Made by a program: the position numbers and the translations under genes. From Rhodospirillales bacterium (GTDB lineage Bacteria > Pseudomonadota > Alphaproteobacteria > Micavibrionales > Micavibrionaceae): DNA of 64,000 nucleotides. The stretch covers positions 1-64,000 of the forward strand of contig JACKIV010000002.1 of NCBI GenBank assembly GCA_020638285.1, read 5' to 3'. Within the stretch, counting starts at the first letter, position 1. Every line of letters begins with the position of its first letter. The notes beneath the pieces are model-generated. The model was not told the origin of the DNA. It made no database searches and saw only the letters and a program-made list of their open reading frames with translations. Shown here in pieces: positions 33,857-42,982 of this stretch.

Positions 33857-33887
33857 TCTTGCCCCGGCCCTAATAAGGCTATAATAA
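33857..33887 (+). promoter_or_regulatory. Promoter of the island tRNA-Thr
   Basis: TTGCCC-like -35 (about 33859) and a perfect TATAAT -10 (33880-33885), 22 bp before the mature tRNA. The surrounding TAATAAGGCTATAATAA is repeated almost unchanged before hipB and after hipA. Confidence 0.55.
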
Positions 33888-33907
33888 GGTCGGAACGATT
33901 TCGCCAT

Positions 33908-33982
33908 GCCGGCGTAGCACAGCGGTAGTGCAGCGGTTTTGTAAACCGAAGGTCGGGAGTTCAATCCTCTCCGCCGGCACCA
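33908..33982 (+). tRNA. tRNA-Thr(UGU) carried by the island
   Basis: A complete 75-nt tRNA: acceptor GCCGGCG/CGCCGGC, anticodon loop TTTGTAA giving anticodon TGT, T arm GGGAG-TTCAATC-CTCTC, encoded CCA. It differs from the split chromosomal copy in acceptor, D-arm and T-arm positions, so it is not a simple duplicate. Confidence 0.92.
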
Positions 33983-34144
33983 TTTTTCCCACGAAACCGG
34001 TATTGAATCAGATCAAGGGCTTGGTTCGGGGCGTTTTGAGCCGTATTTTTATAAGGCTTATATTGCTCTATGGAATCTGCAAGGTGTAGATAAAACACAG
34101 ATGAAACTACCGGACGCAATATATGGGGGCAAACGATTAAAGAT

Positions 34145-35353
34145 ATGGCAAACAACATCATACCTCTGCCGAATGTACAGCTTGTAAAGGATTCCGAAGT
34201 CCCTGGACTTCTCGCAAAAATACGTCCGCAATGGCAATCCAAGGATCTAATTACCCGTGTCCGCAGGTTGCTTGACGTCGACCCCAGCAGCGCCTGTCAA
34301 CGCATTTTCAATGCAGCTGTTCATGACTTGCGCGAGAAGATTGTCATTGCCGGAATAGACATTGCTTCCGAGGCGGCAAGCCTAAACAAGCTGCCGCCTA
34401 TCTCCAAGAACGAAGATGTTGAGAATTACCCCACGGCGAAGCTTCTGGATCTAGTGTATCACATGGGGCTTATTTCCCGACCGGAATGGAGACGCTTGTG
34501 TCGATCCTATGAGATTCGGCGGGATTTGGAACACGAAGACGACGAGTACGAAGCGGGGATTGCCGATTGCGTATATATCTTCGGCACCTGCATTGATGTA
34601 GTCCTCTCGGTCGATCCGGTGCATCTCTTAAAAGTGAAAGACGTTAGGGATCTGGTTGAGCAAGGCACGTCCGCAGTACCGGACGAAGCGCTTCTGGATG
34701 ATTTTGAAAGGGCACCACAGCCTAGGCAAGAGGAGATCATAAAATTCCTATTGAAAGTGACGCTGGATAAGAAACAGCCCGATATTGTGCAACAGAATGC
34801 GTTTACGTTCCTAACGTATCTGGAGCCTTTGATGCACAAACAGGTAAAACTGAAGATTGGAACCCATTTGCAGGAAAAGCTAGGAAGAAATCCCATTGAT
34901 GAGCGTTTCGCTAGGGTTGCCAATGCCGCTGGTGTCTTTTCATATCTCCGTCAAGCAGCAAGAAAGGATTTTTTCTCCAAGGTTTTTGATAATATGAAAA
35001 CAGTTGGTCATCATTGGCAATCTTACGATCAGCATGGGACGTTGTTGCGGTCTTTCATTGAATACGGGGCGTTCAATGCCTGTCCGGACATCATGAAAAC
35101 GCCAATTCTGAAATGGCTTGTCCTGACCTATATTGGCGTTCCCGGAGGTGTCACGAGCTACGGGAATGTGCGACCTGTTTTCTATAGTAATTCTGCTGCG
35201 CCTATTATTCGGCAAATAATATCCGACGCTTCCGCAGAGATCGTTGAGCAACTGGACGCCCTGCGAGAAGATAAGGACATCAAGCGGGCCTTGTCTAATC
35301 AGCATGTGGCCAGAAGATTTGAAGCTCTGGTCGATCTGTTTTCAGCAGAATAG
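34145..35353 (+). CDS. HEPN-like hypothetical protein
   Basis: A 402-residue soluble, mainly helical protein. Residues 100-155 hold a helix pair with EIRRDLEHEDDEYEAGIADC, which fits the R-x3/4-H signature of HEPN ribonucleases and the DUF4145 type. The C-terminal part (about 200-400) looks like a helical repeat (QNAFTFLTYLEPLMHKQVKL; IDERFARVANAAGVFSYLRQ) of unknown family. HEPN proteins are typical RNases of defence and toxin systems. First gene of the island; ribonuclease activity is inference. Confidence 0.6.
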   Translation: MANNIIPLPNVQLVKDSEVPGLLAKIRPQWQSKDLITRVRRLLDVDPSSACQRIFNAAVHDLREKIVIAGIDIASEAASLNKLPPISKNEDVENYPTAKLLDLVYHMGLISRPEWRRLCRSYEIRRDLEHEDDEYEAGIADCVYIFGTCIDVVLSVDPVHLLKVKDVRDLVEQGTSAVPDEALLDDFERAPQPRQEEIIKFLLKVTLDKKQPDIVQQNAFTFLTYLEPLMHKQVKLKIGTHLQEKLGRNPIDERFARVANAAGVFSYLRQAARKDFFSKVFDNMKTVGHHWQSYDQHGTLLRSFIEYGAFNACPDIMKTPILKWLVLTYIGVPGGVTSYGNVRPVFYSNSAAPIIRQIISDASAEIVEQLDALREDKDIKRALSNQHVARRFEALVDLFSAE

Positions 35354-35467
35354 GGTCAACCTGACAGTCAACATTTGGCGACTTTCGGCTTCGAAATCGA
35401 TTCCCCTTTCTAAACCCGTCGGTCCCCTTTATGGTTGACCTTGGATCGGCTCCGGCTGGTCTGGGGC

Positions 35468-35636
35468 TTAAGAACCCCTATTCGTGAGCGGCATTCTAGA
35501 CACTGCCGTGAATGTGTCGCCCTCAGCTTTGGCTGGGTGGTGATGTCATGTCCAAGCGTATGCCAAAAGCATCACGCCGTTTCTCACGATGCGGTTCTTA
35601 ACACCCAGCCACCAGAGCGATCCTCTGGTGGTTTTT
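35468..35636 (+). ncRNA. Structured pseudoknotted RNA, copy B, ending in a terminator
   Basis: P1 TTAAGAACC (35468-35476) with GGTTCTTAA (35593-35601); P1b CGTGAG (35483-35488) with CTCACG (35583-35588); P4 GTGATG (35540-35545) with CATCAC (35570-35575); pseudoknot GGCTGGGTG (35531-35539) with CACCCAGCC (35602-35610); then a terminator. Shared primary sequence with copy A includes CACTGCC, AAGTGTGTCG/AATGTGTCG and TTTGGC. Helix bases differ in pairs between copies. A local hairpin CTCAGC/GCTGGG competes with the pseudoknot, as in copy A. Confidence 0.78.
35609..35636 (+). terminator. Rho-independent terminator of RNA copy B
   Basis: CCACCAGAG (35609-35617), loop CGATC, CTCTGGTGG (35623-35631), TTTTT. 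Only six bases further GGAGG begins the ribosome-binding site of the next gene. Confidence 0.85.
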
Positions 35637-35651
35637 CTTTTGGAGGCTGAA

Positions 35652-36125
35652 ATGAGCGACACGACGATAACAATTTTGATTTCCGGGGCGGTCTTGCTGC
35701 TGCTCTATTGGGCGGCAAGGACGGGCATTGTTTCCTTCTACAGGCGCATAAGGAAGCCCGCCGGTGCGATCGAAAAAGCGCCTGTGGGGAGGCCCAGCGC
35801 AAAAACTTCTCCCGAACGGGCGACGCAGAATTCAGCAGCGACGAACATTGCCTTCGTTATCGTGTTCGGCGGGATGCTTTGGTACCTGTTCGGCGGCGGG
35901 CTGGAGCAGCAGGCGGCGAAGAACCTGCAGGGCATAAAAAATCAGGTCGCTGCCGACGCCGTCGCCCAATACGAAATAGCCCGGCGCCACGGCAGCGCCG
36001 TGGATCGCTGCGTGCAGGCGGGCCTTGTGTCCGCCGCCCTGCTGCAAGCCCATGACGAGGCAAACTATCGGCGATGGAAGGCGGTCGAGGAAAGCGACTG
36101 CGCCAGCGCGGGCGTGCCGAGATAA
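35652..36125 (+). CDS. Small two-helix membrane protein downstream of RNA copy B
   Basis: A 157-residue protein with membrane helices at about residues 5-25 (TILISGAVLLLLYWAA) and 65-82 (NIAFVIVFGGMLWYLFGGG), a basic linker between them, and a C-terminal soluble helix with two Cys (DRCVQAGLVSAALLQAHDEA; ESDCASAG). GGAGG stands five bases before the ATG, directly after the RNA terminator, so readthrough of that terminator would decide its expression. Family unknown. Confidence 0.65.
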   Translation: MSDTTITILISGAVLLLLYWAARTGIVSFYRRIRKPAGAIEKAPVGRPSAKTSPERATQNSAATNIAFVIVFGGMLWYLFGGGLEQQAAKNLQGIKNQVAADAVAQYEIARRHGSAVDRCVQAGLVSAALLQAHDEANYRRWKAVEESDCASAGVPR

Positions 36126-36188
36126 CCGGGTGCAGCGATGCAACGGAAAACCCAACGGATTTTAACCCTGCAGAAAAGGAGACTTGCC

Positions 36189-36395
36189 ATGCAAAAAACC
36201 AAATCACTCACCATCGCCGCGCTGGGGGCCGCTGCCTTGCTCAGCGCCTGCACCACAAACCCGAAGGTGGCGGCTATCGCGACCAGCGGCCACGGCCCTT
36301 CAGGAGCGAATTGCTGCAAAAAAGTAATCGCAGCAATCGGGTTCGGGACAAGATCAGGAACGCTATCGTCCATCCTGACCTCCGGGATATTCTGA
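36189..36395 (+). CDS. Small lipoprotein, probably 3' truncated
   Basis: A 68-residue product with a lipoprotein signal MQKTKSLTIAALGAAALLSAC (lipobox LSAC at about residue 21) and then TTNPKVAAIATSGHG. AGGAGA precedes the ATG. After about residue 45 the sequence enters the convergent AlpA-like gene region, with a hairpin (ATTGCTGC ... GCAGCAAT) near 36311-36335, so the original end seems lost. In the same direction as the membrane protein 64 bp upstream. Confidence 0.5.
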   Translation: MQKTKSLTIAALGAAALLSACTTNPKVAAIATSGHGPSGANCCKKVIAAIGFGTRSGTLSSILTSGIF

Positions 36396-36590
36396 TGTGG
36401 AATTGAAGGTATGTTTTTGCAGATATGCCTCTAGTTCAGAGAGGCGATAGCGAATATTCCGCCCGATGCGAATGTAGCTTACGGGGGAACCAATACGCCT
36501 GTCTCGCTGCAGCTTGAAAACGCTGCATCCGAGAAAGTGCGCAGCTTGACGCTCATTGAAGAGCGTGTCGTCCAGTCTGTTTTTCATCAA
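36363..36590 (-). CDS. AlpA/MerR-like small DNA-binding protein (left copy)
   Basis: A 75-residue protein with a winged helix-turn-helix (FNERQAAHFLGCSVFKLQRD) and the usual wing strands (YIRIGRNIRYRLSELEAYL). Such proteins are excisionase or activator types in integrative elements. It closely resembles the protein at 48445-48702, near the other end of the island (shared NERQAAH, KLQRDRR, IRY and STS-YP). Confidence 0.82.
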   Translation of the reverse strand: MMKNRLDDTLFNERQAAHFLGCSVFKLQRDRRIGSPVSYIRIGRNIRYRLSELEAYLQKHTFNSTSEYPGGQDGR

Positions 36591-36679
36591 CTCATCTCCT
36601 TTGCTAAGGTTGATGAGGGGATGTTCTCAGACTGGAAATCTTTATTCGTGGGACAATAACTGTCCTATTTGTCCCTTGC

Positions 36680-37165
36680 TTACCACCCTGCTTTGTAAAG
36701 GGCCTGAAAAATATCTTCTCGCTTTCTCAGGGCTTGCGACATCTCGTTCTCAGACATGTAGGTGTTGGCTTCTATGTCTTGATTTGAATCGGCGGGAATA
36801 TAGTTGTCGTAATGATTTTTAAATCGCAACAAGTGCTTTTTGACTTTTTCTATGTGCGCCCTGTGAAGAGCCTTTCCGTTGCTCTCGGAGTCCTGATGGG
36901 CTTTCATCCGCTTAAATTCGCGTCCCGTAACCAGCCGAATGGCTTTGAGTAAGGGCATGCCGTTCTTTTTACGCCTCTGTATCTCAAGCATCTCATCATA
37001 GGAATAATCAGACGGCGGATCGATATGCCTGTCCGTATAATAGTCACCAAAAAGCGCCTTCATCGCGTTGTCGAAGCGCTTTTCATCGCTAAGGGTTTCA
37101 TCGGAATGTCCGGAATTCCGGATGACGTACATCAGGATTTGCTCAAAACCGTTAAACATCATCAC
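36680..37165 (-). CDS. Hypothetical helical protein
   Basis: A 161-residue, very charged and helical protein starting MMMFNGFEQILMYVIRNSGH, with a Lys/Arg/Asp-rich body (MLEIQRRKKNGMPLLKAIRL; HIEKVKKHLLRFKNHYDNYI). No family recognised. It lies downstream of the integrase remnant on the same strand; its ATG overlaps the remnant's stop (ATGA). Confidence 0.55.
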   Translation of the reverse strand: MMMFNGFEQILMYVIRNSGHSDETLSDEKRFDNAMKALFGDYYTDRHIDPPSDYSYDEMLEIQRRKKNGMPLLKAIRLVTGREFKRMKAHQDSESNGKALHRAHIEKVKKHLLRFKNHYDNYIPADSNQDIEANTYMSENEMSQALRKREDIFQALYKAGW

Positions 37166-37433
37166 GCCACCTTCTCCAAAATAAAGCCCGCCACGCGCTG
37201 CGCCGGATCGCGCAGGCGCTCAACGTCCACGATGATATAACTGCCCGTAATGTCGGTCACGCGGTGATTAATGAGGCGCTTGAGGGCATATCCCGCTGCG
37301 CCACGTAAGTTTTCGCCCGCTGGCCCACCAGCAGATAAAAGCCCGACAGTTCGGTATCGCAATAGGCGACCTGCCCCTTTTCGGCGAACGGCACCTGATC
37401 GACAAACGACTTGGTAATCTTGACCTGCGGCAT
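37162..37433 (-). pseudogene. Tyrosine integrase remnant with internal deletion and frameshift
   Basis: The first frame (37433-37257) begins MPQVKITKSFVDQVPFAEKG and continues YCDTELSGFYLLVGQRAKTY, a DUF4102 arm-binding domain, and stops soon after. A second frame then gives GYALKRLINHRVTDITGSYI and VDVERLRDPAQRV, the typical C-terminal end of a tyrosine integrase. The roughly 300 residues between, including most catalytic residues, are gone. It is the only integrase trace in the island. Confidence 0.82.
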
Positions 37434-37601
37434 CAACTTCCCCCTTTCTGAAAGGTTCCGCTAACGCCCTTTATACCGGGAACGCCGAACGAAAGTAAAC
37501 TGAAATCCGAAAATTTATTAGATATATCAATGCGTTGTACTAAGTGGTATTAGGCGGTGTGAGTGGGTGCGAAGTCGTACAAAATCATGAAGCCTCCTCA
37601 T
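37434..37601. other. Intergenic region between integrase remnant and res gene
   Basis: About 170 bp without a gene. It holds the upstream region of the integrase remnant and the 3' end of the restriction operon. Confidence 0.35.
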
Positions 37602-40600
37602 TCACACACGCAGCAGGGTCAAAGTCTCAACCCAAATCCTTAAATTTTCTTCCGCAACTTTTCTGTCTGTCAGTTCTTTTTCGTGATGGGCAACGTAAGT
37701 ATTACGGAATTCATTGACTGCGCTCACACGCTCAAGAATTTTCTTCGCTCCCGGCATTGTGAAGGATTTTTTGACAGCCTCGAAAATGCCATCCAGTTTG
37801 CTTTGGTCATTCAGGGCGTGGTCATAGCAGGAACGCAGCAGTCCAATGGCCGAATGAACGCTCCCGTGGATAAGGGCGCGTTTAAGTTTTCGGGCCATGT
37901 CTTCATAATGCTTGATAGTGCGATGATCGACACCGCCCATGTGCGGCGAGAAGAAGTTATCCTGTTCCTGCCGATTCACAGGCACTTGAGGCTGTAGCAA
38001 TTTCAGAATGATTGCCTTCGCCGCCTCATCATATGGTCCCAAAAGCGTATTGAAAACGGGGGCCATGCTGGGCGTACCTTCCTTTTTCTCAAGGAAGCGG
38101 AAAAGATCATACGCATCAAGTGCCGCTTTCTTCCCTCTGACCCCTAATTTGTCCAGAACGCCATCAGGATAGAATTTTGCGGCTTCATCCTTGTTTGTAT
38201 CCCCGAATAGCGGCAATTCCGGTTGCGCCGTTGTTTCGCTCAACAGGTTTTTCAGCGCAGGAACACAGGCACGGGCGAGTTCGGCAAACTTATTACTGGT
38301 CGCGCTCTGCATGATGTTTTCGGGCGTGAAAACATATTCCCATTTTTCCTTGCCCTTTGAAGCAGCCTTACACCATTCAACGGCGGCTTGGGCTTTTCTC
38401 GGTACGTCACGGTCTTGCCGTCCCTTGGTTTCCACCATGAAATAGGAACCGTCATCACCGCGCACAAAGAAATCCGGGGTGTAGAAAGCAAGCCTTTGAT
38501 CGGGTGTCAGGTAATCAATCCGCAGGCATTGCGGCCCCGCGTTCTTCGCAAAAGCCGCAACATCGGGGGCTTTATCCAGAAATGATGACATCGCCACTTC
38601 AAGCTGGCGATTGCAGGGCACAAGGTTAAAGAGCGTTTTGGCCGCTTTCTCTGCCGGGCGGTTTTCAGACAATGTAACCTGAAACGGTTTCCATTGCCGC
38701 AGCATGATTGCCGCACTTCCGGCCCTGCGCTTCTCCGTTTTTACCGTTCGGGCACGAATGAGGGGCAGAAAAACTGCTCTGATATGCTCCCGTACATCCT
38801 GATCCGATAGCCGTGCTGTCAGGCGGTTATCGGTCAGGGATATTTTCTCGCCGAAAAGAACCTCGCCCAAAAAGTCCTGCAACAACGGCGCAAGCACGGG
38901 ATGAGTGCTTTGCACCTTGCAGGCGGCCTCAAGTTCGCGGACATAAAATGAAATGGCGGTGAGGCCGTTTTGCAGGAGCGGAAGGCTGACCTTCATCTGC
39001 TCCACAACTTCATCCGTGATAAGGTGGCGGCCTTCATAGACAACCTCGGTCGCACCCTTTGTTCCGAGCGGCAAGGGTTTGTATGATTTGAAAGCCTCTC
39101 TCACATCAGCCTTGGTCAATCCTTCCAGCTTGGGCTGAATTTCATGCGCGGCGGTCAGGGACGGGATGATAATATCCAGCTTGTCGAAGTCTTTGGACTC
39201 ATCAGGGAAGATGGAAATCGTCGTTGCAGGCACTCTGTCAGTGTCCACAATATCAATCGGCAAGCCTTCCTGCTCCAGTTCCTGCTGGTACAAGCTGCTG
39301 AAAGCAGGATGCTCAACTACTGCCACAAGTTCATTGGCTTGTCCGGGCGGAGTCATACGGCGCAGGCCGCGTCCAAGGGTTTGTTCAGGCAGAATGTTCG
39401 CCTTGGAGCTATAGGGGCGAAGCGGGACAATGGTTGTAACGTTCCGCACGTCCCAGCCTTCGCGCAGCATCAGCACCGACACAATACAGGAATAAGGGCT
39501 TTGGTTGCCATCAAGTTCGCGGCTGATACGGCGAATGGCCTTCAAATCTTCGTCGCTGATTTCCTTGTCGTTTTCTTCAAAAACCTCAATCGTCTCTCCG
39601 CCGATCTTCTTCTTTTTCACCTTCCCTTTAAGGTTGGTGTGCAGGTTTATCGTCTTACCATTGAGGTCGGAGAAAACCGTATCGCTGTTCAGGCGTTTGG
39701 TGATCTGGTCGGCGGCTTCCGTGTTTTCACACATGACGAAAAGCAAAGGCTTTTTGCCGCTTTGTTTCCATTCATCACGGCTACGCTTCCACCGCTCAAA
39801 CCCAAGGCGCAAATGCGCCTCGAAGCGATAGGCCGCATCATCATGGGTCTGCTCAACCAGATTGCCCGTGCCGCCGATAATTGGGGTTTTGACGATACCG
39901 GCATCAACGGCCTCGCCAAGGGGCGTATCGCAAACAACATGCTTGAATAGAAGTCCTTTGTTGTCCTTGGGCGTGGCCGAGAAATCAAGCTGGCTGACAA
40001 GCCCTTCACCCGTGCGTTTCTTGATACTGTCATGCAGCCAGCGGATGGCTTGATTCCACGCCGAACCCTGATCCCAGACGTGGTGCGCCTCATCGTTCAG
40101 AACCATGACGCGGCGGTGGGAGGTAATACGCTCCCGCAAGGCGGCGGCGGTATCAAGGGCTTTGCTTTTGGATACGGCTGGCCCCGCCCAGTCATAAGTG
40201 GTGCTTTCGCCCTCACCAACCGAGCGCGGCTCAAACAGGCGGTGAATGTTGGTCAGGTACAGAACCCCGCCCGTGCTTGCGCCGCTGGCTTCATCCTGCA
40301 AAACGACCGAGAAATTCCAGTCCCCGCGCCATTCCGGTGGCACAAGCGGGTCTTTCATGAAAATGTCCGGCCCGCCGCCTTCCGGCCTGAAATCCTCTTT
40401 CAAGCGTTCAAAAACGGTGAGGTTAGGCGCAATGATGACAAAATGCTTTGCCATATCCGAATCCGTTTCCCGCAGCGCGTGGAAATAGCTCCAGACAATC
40501 GCAAGGCTCATACACTTGGTTTTTCCCGCGCCTGTGGCGAGCTTGAACGCATACCGCGCCCATTCATCCTCTTCGGGGTTGATACCAAGGGCGGCAGTTT

Positions 40601-41006
40601 CCGCGTTCGGGCCGCCGAAGTTTTCAATCAGGGCGGATAGCGAACGAATGCCCCGAAACTCCATCAGGTAAATGAAGGTTTCAACGGCCTCGCGCTGGCA
40701 GAAATAATAGCGGAAATCGAGTTCATCATCCCCCGCCTTCATGCGGTGCGGGCGTTCAAACCAATAGGTCAGAAGCTCTCGCGTGGTGTCGCTGGCCCCG
40801 TAGTAATTCAGTTCCCGCCATTCCCGAACGGCGGCGCGGAGCGGATTCACCATCGTTATGGGCGAAGGGCGGCGGTATGTTTTGATCTCAGGCGGCAAGC
40901 CTCGTTTGTCGGCGCGGACGCGGTGCTTGTTTGGCTCTTCCCACGGCGGGAAGAGCGGCTCAAGCGCGGCGAGATTTACAAAGGAGGTTTCGGTTTCCGT
41001 GCTCAT
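37602..41006 (-). CDS. res: Type III-like restriction enzyme, Res subunit
   Basis: A 1134-residue helicase-nuclease. Walker A is LATGAGKTKCMSL (about residue 160), motif II is DEAH (VMVLNDEAHHVWD), and later motifs include QLDFSATP (III), CIVSVLMLREGWDVRNVTTI (V) and QTLGRGLRRM (VI). Around residues 800-860 a PD-(D/E)xK pattern (YTPDFFVRG ... FMVETKGRQ) supplies the nuclease. Start at 41006 has GGAGGTGG upstream and overlaps the stop of mod (ATGA). With Mod it should cut DNA unmethylated at the recognition site, powered by ATP. Confidence 0.88.
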   Translation of the reverse strand: MSTETETSFVNLAALEPLFPPWEEPNKHRVRADKRGLPPEIKTYRRPSPITMVNPLRAAVREWRELNYYGASDTTRELLTYWFERPHRMKAGDDELDFRYYFCQREAVETFIYLMEFRGIRSLSALIENFGGPNAETAALGINPEEDEWARYAFKLATGAGKTKCMSLAIVWSYFHALRETDSDMAKHFVIIAPNLTVFERLKEDFRPEGGGPDIFMKDPLVPPEWRGDWNFSVVLQDEASGASTGGVLYLTNIHRLFEPRSVGEGESTTYDWAGPAVSKSKALDTAAALRERITSHRRVMVLNDEAHHVWDQGSAWNQAIRWLHDSIKKRTGEGLVSQLDFSATPKDNKGLLFKHVVCDTPLGEAVDAGIVKTPIIGGTGNLVEQTHDDAAYRFEAHLRLGFERWKRSRDEWKQSGKKPLLFVMCENTEAADQITKRLNSDTVFSDLNGKTINLHTNLKGKVKKKKIGGETIEVFEENDKEISDEDLKAIRRISRELDGNQSPYSCIVSVLMLREGWDVRNVTTIVPLRPYSSKANILPEQTLGRGLRRMTPPGQANELVAVVEHPAFSSLYQQELEQEGLPIDIVDTDRVPATTISIFPDESKDFDKLDIIIPSLTAAHEIQPKLEGLTKADVREAFKSYKPLPLGTKGATEVVYEGRHLITDEVVEQMKVSLPLLQNGLTAISFYVRELEAACKVQSTHPVLAPLLQDFLGEVLFGEKISLTDNRLTARLSDQDVREHIRAVFLPLIRARTVKTEKRRAGSAAIMLRQWKPFQVTLSENRPAEKAAKTLFNLVPCNRQLEVAMSSFLDKAPDVAAFAKNAGPQCLRIDYLTPDQRLAFYTPDFFVRGDDGSYFMVETKGRQDRDVPRKAQAAVEWCKAASKGKEKWEYVFTPENIMQSATSNKFAELARACVPALKNLLSETTAQPELPLFGDTNKDEAAKFYPDGVLDKLGVRGKKAALDAYDLFRFLEKKEGTPSMAPVFNTLLGPYDEAAKAIILKLLQPQVPVNRQEQDNFFSPHMGGVDHRTIKHYEDMARKLKRALIHGSVHSAIGLLRSCYDHALNDQSKLDGIFEAVKKSFTMPGAKKILERVSAVNEFRNTYVAHHEKELTDRKVAEENLRIWVETLTLLRV

Positions 41007-42982
41007 ACTTCCACCTCCACCGTGATGCTGGTATCGCAGCCGAATACGTCCACGACCTTGACGCAAATCGTATGCTTGCCAGCGCGGTCATAGGCATAGG
41101 CCGCGTCGCTGACGGTTTTCAGGGTTCGGTCTTTACGGGTGCGGTAATCCTGCCAATGATGGTTAAATGGCTTGTTCGGATGCCAGTCGAAATCCACCGC
41201 CCAGAAATCAATGAAATCAAATCCGCTCTGTACGGCCCGTTCCTGCAAAGCTTCCAGTTCTTTACCCGGAACCTCGGTCAGGGAAGGCAGGAAATTCGTC
41301 AGCTTCACATCCACCACCTTGCCCTTGCCGCTATCCGCCTTCCTCACAACGGATTCGGCCTCCAGCACAGCAACCTCAAAGAACGGCGGCACTTCCGTGC
41401 GGTTCTTCTCCATGATCTCGCGGGGAATGCGGTGGAGCTTGATAGACAGGCCAAGTTCGCTCTCCACGGCGGAAACGGACTGGCGAATATCCATTTCAAA
41501 ATCCCACGCAAGGCAATGAACCTGTTTTCCGCCGGAGGCTTTGACGGCCTTTGCTACCTCCGTCAATTCACCCCGCGTAAAGATGCTGTCAATGCCGTCA
41601 ACATGGATAAAGGCCGATCCCTTGCGTCCATGAATCAATGGCGAAGGCGCATGAGTTAAAACTTCGGCACGGAAGAAATTGAGAACAACAGAGCGATGTT
41701 CTTCCTCTGCACCTTTCAAAGATTCTTTCTGCCACCACTGACGCTCATAACGACCAAGGTTATAAACGTCGAAAGAACGGTAGGGTTCATTCGTTTCATT
41801 CAATTCTCTCTGAACACCAATTAAGCGTTTACGGGCGGTATGAATTGCAAACCGCCCAAGATCAGATCCAATCCAACGGCGACCGAGCGTTTCTGCAACA
41901 GCAAGGGTTGTCCCAGAACCACAAAAGAAATCAGCAATTATATCCCCTTCATTGGAAGATGCTTTAATAAAGCGTTCTAACAATGCTCGAGGCTTTTGAG
42001 TTGGATATCCCGTCCTATCATTTGAAGCCCTGTTCTCAAAATTAACATCTGTAATCCAATCTCTTGGAAGTATACCTTTCTTTTCATCAAAATAATCTCT
42101 GTAAGTCCATTCCGGATGTTCTACTTCAACAATGGGAGGAAGTTGTTGCTTTCCGCGCCACGGGCTTCCGCTAACATTCTTACCACGGATTTGGTATTTT
42201 CTGCCGTCCTTATCAGTCTGATTATACTTCGCCACGCTTCCTTCAGAGTAATCGGACGTTATATCCCAGCAATTAAAAACTCTCGATGAGCTTTCTGCGT
42301 CTTTTGCGTAGAAAAATATAGTGTCATGTTTTCTGTTATAATGTCTGGTTGCAAGCTCTCTTTCGCCATAGCACCACACAATTTCGTTCAAGAAATTATT
42401 TGACCCAAATATTTCATCTAAGATAGACCGCATTATCCCAGTCACTCTATAATCACAGTGCAGGTATATACTTCCTGTTTCTTTTAAAAGCTGTTTCATG
42501 AGCGATAGCCTTTCATACATCATATGAATGTATGAGTTTGAGCCTTTTCCCCACATATCCCTGTAGGCAACCATCTCCATGATTGATTGGTCTTTTTGAA
42601 CTTTTTCAGAGTCCTCGCCGATTTCAATTTGCATTGTAAAATCCGCACCAACATCGAAGGGCGGATCAATATAAATCAGGTCAATCGCACCCTTGAACTC
42701 GGCAAGAAGCGAGGCAATGACCAGCTTATTATCGCCCCATATCAGGCGATTTCTGAAATCGTCGCGGTGAGCTTTCTTGGTATCGAACAATGAACCTTGC
42801 GCCTCGGCGCGGGAACGCGGCTCATCAATCGTTTCAATTTTTTGCAACGGCATGGCAAGGCCGGATACATCAACCTCGCGCCGCTGACCAAACTCATCAT
42901 ATTTTCCTTCCCAGACAAGCTCCGTCCGCATTAATGAGAGCGGGTGCGGGTTATGGGGGCCGTATTTGATCTTTTCACTCAT
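41003..42982 (-). CDS. mod: Type III-like adenine-specific DNA methyltransferase, Mod subunit
   Basis: A 659-residue beta-class N6-adenine methyltransferase. Motif IV DPPF stands at residues 106-109 (LIYIDPPFDVG) before motif I (DFFCGSGTTLAVAE, about residue 350), which is the order of the beta class. The later part carries target-recognition sequence and an end domain. It overlaps res by 4 bp and its start overlaps the WYL regulator stop by 4 bp, so all three are one operon, WYL-mod-res. Confidence 0.9.
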   Translation of the reverse strand: MSEKIKYGPHNPHPLSLMRTELVWEGKYDEFGQRREVDVSGLAMPLQKIETIDEPRSRAEAQGSLFDTKKAHRDDFRNRLIWGDNKLVIASLLAEFKGAIDLIYIDPPFDVGADFTMQIEIGEDSEKVQKDQSIMEMVAYRDMWGKGSNSYIHMMYERLSLMKQLLKETGSIYLHCDYRVTGIMRSILDEIFGSNNFLNEIVWCYGERELATRHYNRKHDTIFFYAKDAESSSRVFNCWDITSDYSEGSVAKYNQTDKDGRKYQIRGKNVSGSPWRGKQQLPPIVEVEHPEWTYRDYFDEKKGILPRDWITDVNFENRASNDRTGYPTQKPRALLERFIKASSNEGDIIADFFCGSGTTLAVAETLGRRWIGSDLGRFAIHTARKRLIGVQRELNETNEPYRSFDVYNLGRYERQWWQKESLKGAEEEHRSVVLNFFRAEVLTHAPSPLIHGRKGSAFIHVDGIDSIFTRGELTEVAKAVKASGGKQVHCLAWDFEMDIRQSVSAVESELGLSIKLHRIPREIMEKNRTEVPPFFEVAVLEAESVVRKADSGKGKVVDVKLTNFLPSLTEVPGKELEALQERAVQSGFDFIDFWAVDFDWHPNKPFNHHWQDYRTRKDRTLKTVSDAAYAYDRAGKHTICVKVVDVFGCDTSITVEVEV

